DNA of 48,184 nucleotides from Euzebyales bacterium (GTDB taxonomy: Bacteria; Actinomycetota; Nitriliruptoria; Euzebyales; JAHELV01), in assembly GCA_035461305.1 (NCBI GenBank), contig DATHVN010000074.1, positions 1 to 48,184 of the forward strand, written 5' to 3'. The notes beneath the pieces are model-generated. The model saw only the letters and a program-made list of their open reading frames with translations, was not told the origin of the DNA and searched no databases. Shown piece after piece: positions 16,322 through 25,471 of the stretch; position 1 is the stretch's first letter; each line of letters begins with the position of its first letter. A program made the translations under genes and the position numbers.

Positions 16322-17536
16322 TCAGGCGGCGACCATCTCGTGCGGGTCGATGACGTACTTCCTCGCGACGCCCGAGTCGAAGTCGGCGTAGCCCTGCGGC
16401 GCCTCATCCAGCGCGATCTTCGTCGCGTTCACGGCCTTGGCGATCTGGGCCTTGTCGGCCAGGATCGCGTGCATCAGACCGCGGTTGTATCGCTTGACGG
16501 GGCACTGCCCGGTCGTCATGCGGTGCGACCTGGCCCACCCGAGTCCGATGCGCACGCCCAGCGTGCCCTCCTTGGCGGCCTCGTCGACGCCGCCCGGGTC
16601 TCCGGTCACGTACAGACCGGGGATGCCCAGTTGGGCGCCGGCGCGTGCGACGGTCATGATCGTGTTCAACACCGTCGCCGGCTGCTCCCCGGCGTCGGCC
16701 CCGTGCCCGCGTGCCTCGAAGCCGACCGCGTCGACCGCGGCGTCGACCTCCGGCTCGCCGAGGATGTCGTCGATCATCTCCGCAACCGTGGCGTCCTGGG
16801 TGAGGTCGACGGTCTCGCAGCCGAAGCTGCGCGCCTGCTCGAGGCGCTCCGAGATCAGGTCACCGACGATCACCGCCGACGCGCCCAGCAGCTGCGCAGA
16901 GTACGCGGCGGCGAGACCGACCGGGCCGGCGCCGGCAACGTACACGGTCGAACCGGTGGTGACGCCCGCGCTGTAGGCACCGTGGTAGCCGGTCGGGAAG
17001 ATGTCCGAGAGCATGGTCAGGTCCAGGATCTTCTCGAGCGCCTGGTCACGGTCGGGGAACTTCAGCAGGTTGAAGTCTGCGAAGGGCACCAAGACATACT
17101 CGGCTTGGCCGCCGGCCCAGCCACCCATGTCGACGTAGCCGTAGGCCGCGCCGGGTCGGGCGGGGTTGACGTTGAGGCAGATGCCGGTCTTGCGCTCCTC
17201 GCACATCCGGCACCGGCCGCAGGCGATGTTGAACGGCACCGAGCAGATGTCGCCCTCGTCGACGAACAGGACGTCCTCGCCCTTGTCGACCACCTCACCG
17301 GTGATCTCGTGACCGAGTGTCTGCCCTTCGGGGGCCGTGGTGCGGCCGCGGACCATGTGCTGGTCGCTGCCGCAGATGTTCGTCGTGACGATGCGCAGGA
17401 TCGCGGCGTGGGGTGCGGCCTTCGGTACGCCGAAGTGGTCCGCGACCTCCTGCGGGATCTCGAGCTTCGGGTAGTCAGTGTCGATGACGCTGACCTTTCC
17501 CGGGCCGTCGTACCTGACGATGCGGTTGTCTGTCAT
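16322..17536 (-). CDS. fdhA: Glutathione-independent formaldehyde dehydrogenase
   Basis: A 404-residue zinc-dependent alcohol dehydrogenase of the Pseudomonas putida formaldehyde dehydrogenase (dismutase) type, oxidising formaldehyde to formate with tightly bound NAD. Catalytic zinc ligands are Cys55 (TTNICGSDQHMVRGR) and His76 (TLGHEITGEV). The structural zinc Cys are 106, 109, 112 and 120 (ACGRCRMCEERKTGIC). All match the P. putida positions with a constant offset of 9. The Rossmann motif is VAGAGPVGLAAA. The long insertion after ICLNVN is typical of this subgroup and covers the adenine of NAD. ATG 17536 has GGGAG 6 bases upstream. An in-frame start at 17578 is less likely. It gives thiol-independent formaldehyde removal in an organism that likely uses mycothiol. 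Confidence 0.92.
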   Translation of the reverse strand: MTDNRIVRYDGPGKVSVIDTDYPKLEIPQEVADHFGVPKAAPHAAILRIVTTNICGSDQHMVRGRTTAPEGQTLGHEITGEVVDKGEDVLFVDEGDICSVPFNIACGRCRMCEERKTGICLNVNPARPGAAYGYVDMGGWAGGQAEYVLVPFADFNLLKFPDRDQALEKILDLTMLSDIFPTGYHGAYSAGVTTGSTVYVAGAGPVGLAAAYSAQLLGASAVIVGDLISERLEQARSFGCETVDLTQDATVAEMIDDILGEPEVDAAVDAVGFEARGHGADAGEQPATVLNTIMTVARAGAQLGIPGLYVTGDPGGVDEAAKEGTLGVRIGLGWARSHRMTTGQCPVKRYNRGLMHAILADKAQIAKAVNATKIALDEAPQGYADFDSGVARKYVIDPHEMVAA

Positions 17537-17701
17537 GACAGCTCCCTTGTCCCTTTGCGTGTGCGCGGTCGTGGTCATTTGCGTGTTCCGTCCGATCAGG
17601 TGAGCCTTCCCAAATGGCCGGGCCGTGATGCGACCGAAGGACGGCGGAGGGCCGTCGAACGCCCCCCGACCGATCGGTCGCGCGCGCGGTGGTCGTAATG
17701 C
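17537..17701. promoter_or_regulatory. Upstream region of fdhA with a 14-bp palindrome
   Basis: A 165-bp gap upstream of fdhA and downstream of the hydroquinone reductase gene. It holds the perfect palindrome CGACCGATCGGTCG at 17667-17680 inside a GC-rich run. The site could be a TetR-type operator or part of a terminator for the upstream gene. Sequence alone does not decide. Confidence 0.35.
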
Positions 17702-18751
17702 TCAGGTCGGAGCCGGGCGGGCGGTCGCGGCGACCAGCGGGTTGTGGGCGGGCGGGACCGTCTCCTCGGGCGGCGGCGGACCGGGAGGGGTGCCGTCACC
17801 GAACGGTGACCCGCCGAGCTCGTCGCGACGGTGTGGCGTCAGCCACGGGCGCAGGTCGGGGCCCGCGGGAACGATCTGCGTGGGGTTGATGCCGCGGTGC
17901 ACGACGTGGTAGTGGCGCTTGATATCATCGAAGTCGATCGTGTCGCCGAAGCCGGGGGTCTGGAACAGGTCGCGTGCGTACCCCCACAGCGCGGGGAACT
18001 CGGACAGCTTCTGCCGGTTGCACTTGAAGTGACCGTGGTAGACGGGATCGAAGCGGGCCAGGGTCGTGAACAGCCGGATGTCGGCCTCGGTGATCGTGTC
18101 TCCCACCAGGTAGCGCTGGTTGGACAGCCGCTCCTCGAGCCCGTCGAGGCGTGAGAACAACCGGTGGTACGCGCGTTCGTAGGAGGCCTGCGTCCCGGCG
18201 AAGCCGCAGCGGTAGACGCCGTTGTTGACGTCGGCGTAGACGTCCTCGGCGATGGCGTCGATCTCGTCGCGCCGCTCTGGCGGGTACAGCACCGATGCGC
18301 CTGCCCGGTGGTGCTCGCGCCACTCGAGCGAGAAGTCGATCGTGATCTGCGGGAAGTCGTTGGTCACCACCGCGCCCGACGGGATATCGACGATGGCCGG
18401 AACCGTGATGCCCTTGTCGTAGTCGGGATCGCGCGCGAGGTAGGCCTCCTGCAGCCGCTCGATGCCCAGCACCGGGTCCCTGCCGTCGGGATAGGTCTCT
18501 TCGTAGTTCCAGCTGCGCTGGTCGTGGGTCGGTCCGGCGATGCTCATCGTCAGCACGTCCTCGAGCCCGAGCAGGCGCCGGACGATGATCGCGCGGTTGG
18601 CCCATGGGCAGGCACGCGCCGCCATCAGCCGGTAGCGCCCCGGCTCCACCGGGTAGCCGTCGCGCCCGTCGGCGGTGATGCGCGTCTCGATGTACCGGGT
18701 GTCGCGGTCGTAGTCGCCGGAGACCACGTAGCCGGGGGTGTCGTCGCTCAT
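17702..18751 (-). CDS. Glutathionyl/mycothionyl-hydroquinone reductase (ECM4/YqjG family)
   Basis: A 349-residue member of the Xi/omega-like glutathione transferase group that removes thiol adducts from hydroquinones. The thioredoxin-fold N-domain has the catalytic Cys48 in ARACPWANRAIIVRR, the CPWA motif of S-glutathionyl-hydroquinone reductases. EETYPDGRDPVLGIERLQEAYL, TVPAIVD and VVTNDFPQI complete the thiol site. The helical C-domain has ADVNNGVYRCGFAGTQ and FTTLARFDPVYHGHFKCN, both family-specific. Because actinobacteria use mycothiol, the natural substrate is probably mycothionyl-hydroquinone (inference). The C-terminal 40 residues are Pro-rich and not conserved. ATG 18751 is the only start matching the conserved N-terminus. 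The preceding ABC permease gene ends 62 bp upstream. Confidence 0.9.
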   Translation of the reverse strand: MSDDTPGYVVSGDYDRDTRYIETRITADGRDGYPVEPGRYRLMAARACPWANRAIIVRRLLGLEDVLTMSIAGPTHDQRSWNYEETYPDGRDPVLGIERLQEAYLARDPDYDKGITVPAIVDIPSGAVVTNDFPQITIDFSLEWREHHRAGASVLYPPERRDEIDAIAEDVYADVNNGVYRCGFAGTQASYERAYHRLFSRLDGLEERLSNQRYLVGDTITEADIRLFTTLARFDPVYHGHFKCNRQKLSEFPALWGYARDLFQTPGFGDTIDFDDIKRHYHVVHRGINPTQIVPAGPDLRPWLTPHRRDELGGSPFGDGTPPGPPPPEETVPPAHNPLVAATARPAPT

Positions 18752-18813
18752 GCCGGCGACGATGCCCGACGCCTGGCGCGTCGAACCTCGGCGTGGCCGG
18801 GTCAGCGGCTGCG

Positions 18814-20415
18814 TCAGGCGATGTCGCGGTGTTGGGCGCCCACCAAGCCCGCGGCGACCAGCGCGGCGGCGACCGCCGTCAACCACAGCAGCGGTGCCCA
18901 GGTCAGTTCGACAGCGGGCAGTTGCGGGACGTGTGTGAAGGGCGACAGGTTGATCACCCACTGGTCGAACCGCAGCACCGCGCCCAGCTGGCCGATCAGC
19001 AGGCAGGCGACCAGCACGCCCCAGACGGCCGTCGTCAGGCGGGGCAGCAGCCCGAACAGGGCAAGCGCGATCCCCGCCAGGACCCACGTCGCCGGCAGCT
19101 GCACGAGCGCCGCGGCAACCAGTCGTGCGACCTGGGTCCCCGGCTCCCCGGTGCGGATGCCGTGGACCAGTCCCATCACCACGCCGCTGACGGCGAGCAG
19201 CAACGCGGGGCCGAGCAGAGCGAACGTCAGGTGGCTGGCCACCCACGCGGTCCGCCGAACGCGGGTCGCGAGCACCGGTTCGGCGCGCAGTGCCGTCTCC
19301 TCGCTGCGCAGCTGCAGCGCCGCCTGCGTCGCGTACACCGCCGTGACCAGTCCGAGGATCGCGAAGACCGCCGCGAGGTAGGTGTCGACGATGTCCTCCG
19401 CGCCGCCGAGCGCCTCCATGATCTGTGCCATCTGCTCGTTGTCCCCGACCAGGTCGGCGACGCCGTCGGCGAGGCTGCCGATGACCGCGCTCCAGGTGGC
19501 GACGGCCACGGTCCAGCTGAGCAGCATGCCGCGCTGCAGCCGCCATGCCAGGGCGAGCGGGTTGCGCAGTCCTTCGTCGGCGACCGCGGGTCCCGGCCGG
19601 GCGGGCAGCACTCCGGCGTCGACGTCGCGGCGCGCGGCCATCGCATGCGCCATGATGACCATGAAGGCGACGAACGCGAGCATCAGGCCGAGCACCCACC
19701 AGCGCTCGTCGCCGAAGGCGCGCAGCTGCTGGAACCAGCCGATCGGCGAGACCCATGACGGCCATGCCGACGCGCCGTCGCCGAGCGCGTCGCCCGCCGC
19801 GCGCAGGAGGAACGCGGTGCCGACCAGCCCGCCGGCGATGCCGTTTGCGGCGCGGGCGGACGTCGTCAGCTGGGCCGCGACCGACCCCACGGCGGCGAAC
19901 ATCCACACGATGCCGGTCAGGCCGGCGCCGAATGCGACCGCGCCGTCGACGGGTTGGGCGAGGCCGATCAGCGCGCCGGTGCACGCAAGCCCCGCGAGCG
20001 CGCCGGCCCCGAATGCGGTCGCCTGTCCGGCAGCGAGCGGCGCGTGACGCCCCACTGCGCCGGCGCCGAGCAGCTCGAGCCGTCCGGTCTCCTCCTCGAG
20101 CCTCGTGTGGCGCATCACGGTCTGGTGGCCCATCAGGCCGCCCAGGACGCCGAAGATCGCACCGATGCGCCACGCCGTGAGGCCGCCGGACGTCGTCGCG
20201 TCGAAGATGGGGCCCAGCAACGCGCTGAGCGCGGGGTTCGCGCTGACCGTCGCGGCGAACGCCTCCCGCTGGGCGACCGTGCTGTAGAGCTCCTCGAACG
20301 CCGACGTTGTGGTGACAGTCAGGACGGCCAGCCCCACGATCCAGATCGGCAGCTTGATGCGATCGAGCCGCAGTGCGAGGTGCACGAGGCTGGCGGTTCC
20401 GGTCAGCGTGGTCAC
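18814..20415 (-). CDS. ABC transporter permease, antibiotic/polyketide exporter type
   Basis: A 533-residue membrane protein with about twelve hydrophobic segments in two similar halves, the second starting near [19 protein letters not shown]. This layout and the [16 protein letters not shown] and [11 protein letters not shown] loops are typical of actinobacterial exporter permeases related to TnrB-type tetronasin resistance proteins. The start overlaps the stop of the ATPase gene by 4 bp, so it forms one transporter with it. The exported compound is unknown. A toxic metabolite or drug is likely from the family. Confidence 0.88.
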   Translation of the reverse strand: MTTLTGTASLVHLALRLDRIKLPIWIVGLAVLTVTTTSAFEELYSTVAQREAFAATVSANPALSALLGPIFDATTSGGLTAWRIGAIFGVLGGLMGHQTVMRHTRLEEETGRLELLGAGAVGRHAPLAAGQATAFGAGALAGLACTGALIGLAQPVDGAVAFGAGLTGIVWMFAAVGSVAAQLTTSARAANGIAGGLVGTAFLLRAAGDALGDGASAWPSWVSPIGWFQQLRAFGDERWWVLGLMLAFVAFMVIMAHAMAARRDVDAGVLPARPGPAVADEGLRNPLALAWRLQRGMLLSWTVAVATWSAVIGSLADGVADLVGDNEQMAQIMEALGGAEDIVDTYLAAVFAILGLVTAVYATQAALQLRSEETALRAEPVLATRVRRTAWVASHLTFALLGPALLLAVSGVVMGLVHGIRTGEPGTQVARLVAAALVQLPATWVLAGIALALFGLLPRLTTAVWGVLVACLLIGQLGAVLRFDQWVINLSPFTHVPQLPAVELTWAPLLWLTAVAAALVAAGLVGAQHRDIA

Positions 20416-21314
20416 AGTGCCGCCGCCTGTGGTTCGGACGCGTAGTGGCGCAGGAACAGCTGCTCAAGCGTCGGGGGCTGGCTGATGAGGCTGCGCACGC
20501 CGGAGCGTCCCAGCGCGGCCAGCAGGCCGTCGAGGTGCTCGGTGTCGACCTGGCACCGCACGTGGGTGCCGCGGACCTCCAGGTCGTGAACGCCGGGGAG
20601 CGCGTCGAGGCCCGTCGGCGGCGTGGCGAGCTCCGCGCTCACCACGGTGCGGGTCAGGTGGCGCAGCTCCGCGAGCGTGCCGGTCTCGACGTTGCGCCCA
20701 TGGCGGATGATGCTGACCCGGTCGCACAGCGCCTCGACCTCGGCCAGGATGTGGCTCGACAGCAGCACCGTGCGGCCGTCGTCACGGTCCTCTGCGATGC
20801 ACTCGCGGAACACCGCTTCCATCAGCGGGTCGAGGCCGGCCGTCGGCTCGTCGAGCAGCAGCAGCTCGACACCGGACGACAGCGCGGCGATGAGTGCCAC
20901 CTTCTGGCGGTTGCCCTTCGAGTAGGTGCGCGCCTTCTTGGTGGGATCGAGCTCGAAGCGCTCGAGCAGACGTGCGCGCCGCGCCGTGTCGAGGCCGCCA
21001 CGGAGCCGTCCGAGCAGGTCGATGATCTCGCCCCCGGACAAGTTCGGCCACAGGGCGACGTCGCCAGGTACGTAGGCCACGCGGCGGTGCAGCTCGGCCG
21101 TGTCGCGCCACGGGTCGCCCCCGAGCAGTCGCACGGTGCCGCTGTCGGCCCGCAGCAGTCCGAGCAGGATCCGCAGCGTCGTCGACTTGCCGGCGCCGTT
21201 GGGACCGAGGAAGCCGTGCACCTCGCCGGACGCGACCTCCAGGTCGAGGCCGTCGAGTGCTTGCGTTGCGCCAAACGCCTTGTGCAGGTCGCTGATCGAG
21301 ATCACGGTGTCCAT
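20412..21314 (-). CDS. ABC transporter ATP-binding protein (drug export type)
   Basis: A 300-residue ATPase partner of the permease that follows with a 4-bp overlap. Walker A is GPNGAGKST at residues 37-45. The signature is [11 protein letters not shown] in place of LSGGQ, as in DrrA-like exporters. Walker B with the catalytic Glu is [13 protein letters not shown], and the switch is SSHILAE. The C-terminal 90 residues form the usual accessory domain, with [14 protein letters not shown] 21314 has no ribosome binding site. A promoter TTCACA, 17-bp spacer, TAAGTT ends 7 bp before it, so the mRNA is probably leaderless. The gene is divergent from a GbsR/MarR-type regulator, which is the likely repressor. 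Confidence 0.92.
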   Translation of the reverse strand: MDTVISISDLHKAFGATQALDGLDLEVASGEVHGFLGPNGAGKSTTLRILLGLLRADSGTVRLLGGDPWRDTAELHRRVAYVPGDVALWPNLSGGEIIDLLGRLRGGLDTARRARLLERFELDPTKKARTYSKGNRQKVALIAALSSGVELLLLDEPTAGLDPLMEAVFRECIAEDRDDGRTVLLSSHILAEVEALCDRVSIIRHGRNVETGTLAELRHLTRTVVSAELATPPTGLDALPGVHDLEVRGTHVRCQVDTEHLDGLLAALGRSGVRSLISQPPTLEQLFLRHYASEPQAAAL

Positions 21315-21401
21315 GCACAGCAACTTACACGCTAGTCAGATATTTGTGAAGATGTCGAATAGACTCAACCACGTCGATCCGGCGGCACGCGGGAGGTGTC
21401 G

Positions 21402-21893
21402 ATGATGCAACGGGACGATGCGGCCGTGCGGCGCTTCATCGAGCGGTTCGCGCTCGACCTCGCGGCATCGGGGATGCCACGCATGCCAGCGCGGGTGTTC
21501 GCGGGCCTGCTGTCGACCGATTCCGGCAGCCTGACAGCGGGCGAGCTCGCCGACCTGCTGCAGGTCAGCCCGGCGTCGGTGTCGGGTGCGGTGCGCTACC
21601 TCGAGCAGCTGGCACTCGTCGTCCGCGAGCGGGAGCCGGGGTCACGGCGGGACCATTACCGGGTGGATCAGGACGTGTGGCACGAGTTGTACGCCCAGCG
21701 CGACAGACTGCTGCTGCAGTGGACCGACACCGTGCGTGACGGACGTCAGGCGGTCGGTCCTGACACGCCCGCGGGGTTGCGGTTGGCCGAGACGCTCGCG
21801 TTCTTCGAGTTCGTCCACGACGAACTGGTCGACATGAACAAGCGGTGGGAGGTGCGCCGGAGCGGGCTGCGCCGCGAATGGGGGATCGACTGA
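21402..21893 (+). CDS. GbsR/MarR-type winged-helix regulator
   Basis: A 163-residue winged-helix protein. The HTH is visible as SLTAGELADLLQVSPASVSGAVRYLEQLALV (about residues 44-74), followed by the wing REPGSRRDHYRV and a helical dimerisation part with LRLAETLAFFEFVHDELVDMNKRW. This matches GbsR/MarR regulators that control drug exporters in actinobacteria. GGGAGG lies 5 bases before ATG 21402, and a second ATG follows directly. It is divergent from the ABC transporter with an 87-bp shared promoter region, so it very likely represses that operon. No ligand can be named. Confidence 0.87.
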   Translation: MMQRDDAAVRRFIERFALDLAASGMPRMPARVFAGLLSTDSGSLTAGELADLLQVSPASVSGAVRYLEQLALVVREREPGSRRDHYRVDQDVWHELYAQRDRLLLQWTDTVRDGRQAVGPDTPAGLRLAETLAFFEFVHDELVDMNKRWEVRRSGLRREWGID

Positions 21894-21987
21894 CGCGCCC
21901 GCCCCCGACGCGTACATCGCCCCCCTCAGGCATGCTGAGGTCACCACAGGGCCGGGGCAGCGGCATCCGACCAGCGAGGTACGAGCC
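21894..21987. promoter_or_regulatory. Short gap before the urate oxidase gene with a small inverted repeat
   Basis: This 94-bp gap holds CCTCAGGCATGCTGAGG at 21924-21940, a 6-bp stem with a 5-base loop, and GAGG 10 bases before the urate oxidase ATG. The repeat could be a weak terminator for the regulator gene or an operator. Confidence 0.3.
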
Positions 21988-22881
21988 ATGGCAGTGACGC
22001 TCGGACACAACCAGTACGGCAAGGACGAGATCCGCGTGGTCCGCGTGCTGCGCGACACCGACCCCCACATGCTGGTCGACTACAACGTCAGCGTGCGGCT
22101 GGTCGGCGACTTCGACGCCGCTCACCTCGACGGCGACAACAGCAGGGTCCTGCCCACCGACACCTGCAAGAACACGGTGTTCGCGTACGCAATGCGTGAC
22201 GACGTCGTCATGCAGCCGGAATCGTTCGGGCTGGCGCTGGCGCGCCACTTCGTCGACGACGTGCCGGCGGTGTCGCAGGGTCGCGTCGCGCTCGAGCTGT
22301 ACCCGTGGGTGCGGTTGACCCATGACGGCGCGCCCCATCCGCACGCGTTCGCCCGGTCGGGAGCGCACGTGCGCACCGCCAGCGTCACCTACGACGGCGC
22401 CACCACGTGGGTGGTGTCGGGGGTGATGGACCTGACCGTGCTGAAGACGACCGATTCGGCGTTCGAGGACTTCTCCACGGACCGCTACACGACGTTGCAG
22501 CCCGCGGCCGACCGGATCCTGGCGACGTCGGTCACCGCCCAGTGGTGGCACGGTGCCGCCAACCGGGGCTGGCAGCGGTCGTTCGACACCGTCCTCGACG
22601 CCCTGCTCGACACGTTCGCCGGCCATCACAGCAGGGCGCTGCAGCAGACGGTCTGGCTGATGGGCGAGGCGGCGCTGACCGCCGACCCCGAGATCAACGA
22701 GCTGCGCATGACCTGTCCGAACGCCCACCACTTCCTGTACGACCTCGAGAAGCTGGGCATCGACAACCCCGGCCTGGTGTTCCACGCCGACGACCGCCCC
22801 TACGGTCTGATCGAAGGTGCGGTCCGCCGCGATGGCGCACCGGACCCAGGCCCGGCGTTCGACCCGGGCCAGGGCTGGTAG
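21988..22881 (+). CDS. Urate oxidase (factor-independent urate hydroxylase)
   Basis: Oxidises urate to 5-hydroxyisourate with O2 and no cofactor. The protein has 297 residues in two T-fold halves. Active-site residues are recognisable: Lys12 in NQYGKDEIRVVRV, Thr57 in LPTDTCKNTVFAYA, the Phe/Arg pair in TDSAFEDFSTDRYTTL and DRILAT (Arg176), and the Asn-x-His in CPNAHHFLYDLEKLG (near 245-248). Thr57 and Arg176 carry the same numbers as in Aspergillus flavus uricase. No HIU hydrolase, OHCU decarboxylase, xanthine dehydrogenase or allantoin genes are adjacent, so the rest of purine catabolism must lie elsewhere. Confidence 0.94.
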   Translation: MAVTLGHNQYGKDEIRVVRVLRDTDPHMLVDYNVSVRLVGDFDAAHLDGDNSRVLPTDTCKNTVFAYAMRDDVVMQPESFGLALARHFVDDVPAVSQGRVALELYPWVRLTHDGAPHPHAFARSGAHVRTASVTYDGATTWVVSGVMDLTVLKTTDSAFEDFSTDRYTTLQPAADRILATSVTAQWWHGAANRGWQRSFDTVLDALLDTFAGHHSRALQQTVWLMGEAALTADPEINELRMTCPNAHHFLYDLEKLGIDNPGLVFHADDRPYGLIEGAVRRDGAPDPGPAFDPGQGW

Positions 22882-23030
22882 GCGTGCGGGATCGCCTCCG
22901 CCGTCCGCGGCCGGCCGCCGATCGGATCTGCCCGGCGTGCACGGCCGGGTGGTCGGACCAGACCGTCGCGGACCACCTGCGGACGATGCTGCAGACGGCC
23001 TCGTTGGGCCGGACCACGCGGCGCGGACGA

Positions 23031-24290
23031 CTACGCCAGTGGCTCGTCGTGGGCGACCTTCACCGGTCTGTCCCGCCGTGAGCGCCGGCGCAGCGCGGCG
23101 CGCAGGCGGGTGCCGGGCTCGTCGCCGGTGATGTCGTGCTGTGCCTCCCCGGTCGGACCCGTCATCAGGTCGTCGTCGACCACGTCGACCACGTCGTAGT
23201 ACTGGATGTAGGTCGACACGAATGCCTGCACGGTCGCGACCACCGGCAGTGCGAAGAACGCGCCGACCACGCCGTTGATCGCTCCGCCGGCCAGGGCGGC
23301 GCCGAAGGCGACCGCAGGGTGCAGCGACATCGTCCGCGCCGTCAGGCGCGGTGCGATCAGGTAGTTCTCGAGCTGCTGGTAGATCACCGCGTAGACGACG
23401 ACACCCAGGGCCGAGGCGGGGGAGACCGTCAGGGCGACCAGGGTGGGCACGGCCGCGCCCAGATAGGTCCCGACGGTCGGGATGAACTGGCTCACGACGC
23501 CCATCCACAGCGCCAGGGCGAGTGCGAACGGGACGCCCAGCACGGTGAACACGCCGTAGCTGATCACTGCACCGACAAGGGCGAGCAGGGCCCGCGAGTA
23601 CAGGTAGGCGCCCATCATGTCGATCGAGATGGTCCACGCCCGCAGGACCTGACGTTGGCGGTGTGGTGGCAGCAGTGCGCACACGTTGCGCCGGACCTCG
23701 GGGCCTTCGGCGACGAGGTAGAAGCTGAAGAGCGCCACCGTGAGCGCCGCGAACAGCGTCGACGTGATGCCGCCCGCCACGCCCAGCACGCCGTCGGCGA
23801 TGCCGCCGAACAGGGACACCAACCGGTTCACGAGCCCATCGACGCCGGTCAGCGACTCAGGTGCTGCCAGCTCGATGCCCAGTCGGGCCTCGGTCCACGC
23901 ACTGACAGACACGATCCAGGCCGGGAACTCCGCCGCCAGCTCCACCGCCTCTGTCATGACGAGCGGGACCATCGCGCCGACCATGACGATGCCGGCGAGC
24001 GCGACACCGACCATGACCAGGCCGGTTGCGATGCCCCGCCGCAGTCCCCGCCGCGCGAGCCAGTTGACCGCGGGCTCCAGGGCGAATGACAGCAGCAGGG
24101 ACACGAGCAGCAGGACGAGCAGGCCAGCGATCTCGCGGACGATCCACCACAGCGCGAGCGCGCCGCCGATCGCCGCGAGCACGTACCAGACCCGCCGCCG
24201 GAACCATGTCGGCACCAGTGCGCTGGCCGGGTCCGGCGCCCACGGTCGGCTCGAGTCGCCAGTCGGCCGGTCCGTCGTTGGCTCGCTCAT
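23031..24290 (-). CDS. AI-2E family transporter
   Basis: A 419-residue multi-pass membrane protein (PF01594, AI-2E/TqsA/PerM). Membrane segments lie near residues 35-100, 170-200 and 235-360. The signature region includes YSRALLALVGAVISYGVF, GVPFALALALWMGVVSQFIPTVGTYLG, and the end YQQLENYLIAPRLTARTMSL followed by LHPAVAFGAALAGGAINGVVGAFFALP. Members export autoinducer-2 or act as Na+/H+ antiporters. This one cannot be placed. ATG 24290 (MSEPTTDRP) is preferred to 24392 because the extension is basic and low in hydrophobicity. The tail of about 60 residues is charged and cytoplasmic. Confidence 0.88.
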   Translation of the reverse strand: MSEPTTDRPTGDSSRPWAPDPASALVPTWFRRRVWYVLAAIGGALALWWIVREIAGLLVLLLVSLLLSFALEPAVNWLARRGLRRGIATGLVMVGVALAGIVMVGAMVPLVMTEAVELAAEFPAWIVSVSAWTEARLGIELAAPESLTGVDGLVNRLVSLFGGIADGVLGVAGGITSTLFAALTVALFSFYLVAEGPEVRRNVCALLPPHRQRQVLRAWTISIDMMGAYLYSRALLALVGAVISYGVFTVLGVPFALALALWMGVVSQFIPTVGTYLGAAVPTLVALTVSPASALGVVVYAVIYQQLENYLIAPRLTARTMSLHPAVAFGAALAGGAINGVVGAFFALPVVATVQAFVSTYIQYYDVVDVVDDDLMTGPTGEAQHDITGDEPGTRLRAALRRRSRRDRPVKVAHDEPLA

Positions 24291-24315
24291 CGCGGCGACC
24301 GTTCGCGGCCGTCGG

Positions 24316-24810
24316 TCACCATTGTGGCGGGGTCCGTTGGTCGGGTGAGCCCAGCTGCTCCGATCCGGGGGCGGTCGTCCGTGCCTGCGCACGTCGCAGG
24401 AACTCGGTGTCCTGATGCAACCGGCGCTCGAGCCGGTCGCGACGGTACGTCAGCCAGTCGATGACGCCGCGCACCGCGAGCGCGATCAGCGTGTAGACGA
24501 ACATCGCGAACAGGATCGACACGTCCAGCGTCGACCCGCCTTCGATCGACTGCTGGGGGAAGATGCCGCGGAACGGCTCCATGGTGTCGGCGAGGTGGCG
24601 GTACACCCAGTGGGTGAACGGGGCGTCCGGGTTGGCGGCGAACAGCAGGAGGAAGAAGCCGAACGCAAGGATGATCAGCGACACCATCACCCAGGCGTAG
24701 GCGATGTAGGCCGCGACGCGCGCGACGGCCAGCGTCATCGCGATGCGACGCAGCGAGGCTGCCTCGTGCGCCACATCGGCCTGCGGATCCGGTAGGGGGG
24801 AGGCGGTCAT
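24316..24810 (-). CDS. YggT-like small membrane protein
   Basis: A 164-residue protein with two membrane segments, residues about 27-60 (VARVAAYIAYAWVMVSLIIL) and 95-118 (LDVSILFAMFVYTLIALAVR). The loop WVYRHLADTMEPFRGIFPQ and the following LDVS match the YggT pattern (PFR.I.P...LD.SP). The C-terminal 45 residues are charged and helical (YRRDRLERRLHQDTEFLRR). It lies 25 bp upstream of the AI-2E gene on the same strand and may be co-transcribed. YggT proteins are linked to division or osmotic behaviour in other bacteria. The role here is unknown. Confidence 0.65.
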   Translation of the reverse strand: MTASPLPDPQADVAHEAASLRRIAMTLAVARVAAYIAYAWVMVSLIILAFGFFLLLFAANPDAPFTHWVYRHLADTMEPFRGIFPQQSIEGGSTLDVSILFAMFVYTLIALAVRGVIDWLTYRRDRLERRLHQDTEFLRRAQARTTAPGSEQLGSPDQRTPPQW

Positions 24811-24953
24811 CGGAATCGACTTCGATCAGCGACACGTTGGTTGAGCGTACGTGAAGTGCGGACGCGACGCACCATCGCCGGCGACCGCCCGTGACCGGCC
24901 GGGCCCTTCTCGTGGGTGATGCGTCCAGGTCACGCCGCGGCATCGTCGGTCCG

Positions 24954-25471
24954 TCACGCGCGGGTGCGGACGCTCGGCTGGCCGGCCCGGCGAATCGAGC
25001 GTTCGAACTCCATGCCGGCCGCGCGGTCCGGCCCGGCGCCTGCTGCCGACGACGATCTTCGACAGGATGCGGGTCAGCGCCGCGACGTCGTCGTCGGTCA
25101 CGTGCGGCTCGAACAGGTCGCGCACGATCCCCTCCAACACGGCTCCGGTCCTGTTGAGCTGGCGGCGACCCGAGGGGGTGATCACGACGAGGGTCGCGCG
25201 CCGATCGCCCTCGACCCCGCGCGGTCGACCAGTCCCGCGCGCACCATGCGGTCGACGATGCGTGTTGCACCGCCCGCGGTGAACAGCAGGGCCTGGGCGA
25301 GCTCGGCCATCCGCATCGATCCGCCTGCCAGCGAGATCCGGAACAGGACCTCCTTTCGGCCAGCGATAGCCCGACCTGCTCCCTGAGCCGGCGTTCCGCC
25401 TCGCTGGCGAGCAGGTCCGCCGCCTCCACCAACGTCGTGATCGCCCATGCCTGGTCACCCGCGCTCGCCAT
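24954..25471 (-). pseudogene. MarR family regulator, frameshifted
   Basis: A MarR protein can be rebuilt only by changing frame. The N-terminal frame reads MASAGDQAWAITTLVEAADL through EQVGLSLAER. A second frame gives RKEVLFRISLAGGSMRMAEL, then AQALLFTAGGATRIVDRMVR (the HTH) and AGLVDRAG. A third gives VEGDRRATLVVITPSGRRQL with EPHVTDDDVAALTRILSKIV. A fourth change lets it end as EFERSIRRAGQPSVRTRA at 24954. At least three indels are needed, so it is a decayed gene or a badly sequenced one. It starts inside the end of the SDR gene, so the two were probably coupled, and it may once have regulated that gene. Confidence 0.7.

Noticed and set aside
18752-20467. In-frame extension of the hydroquinone reductase through the ABC permease region
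   Set aside because: The upstream part is an Arg-rich shadow of the permease gene. The conserved protein begins at ATG 18751.
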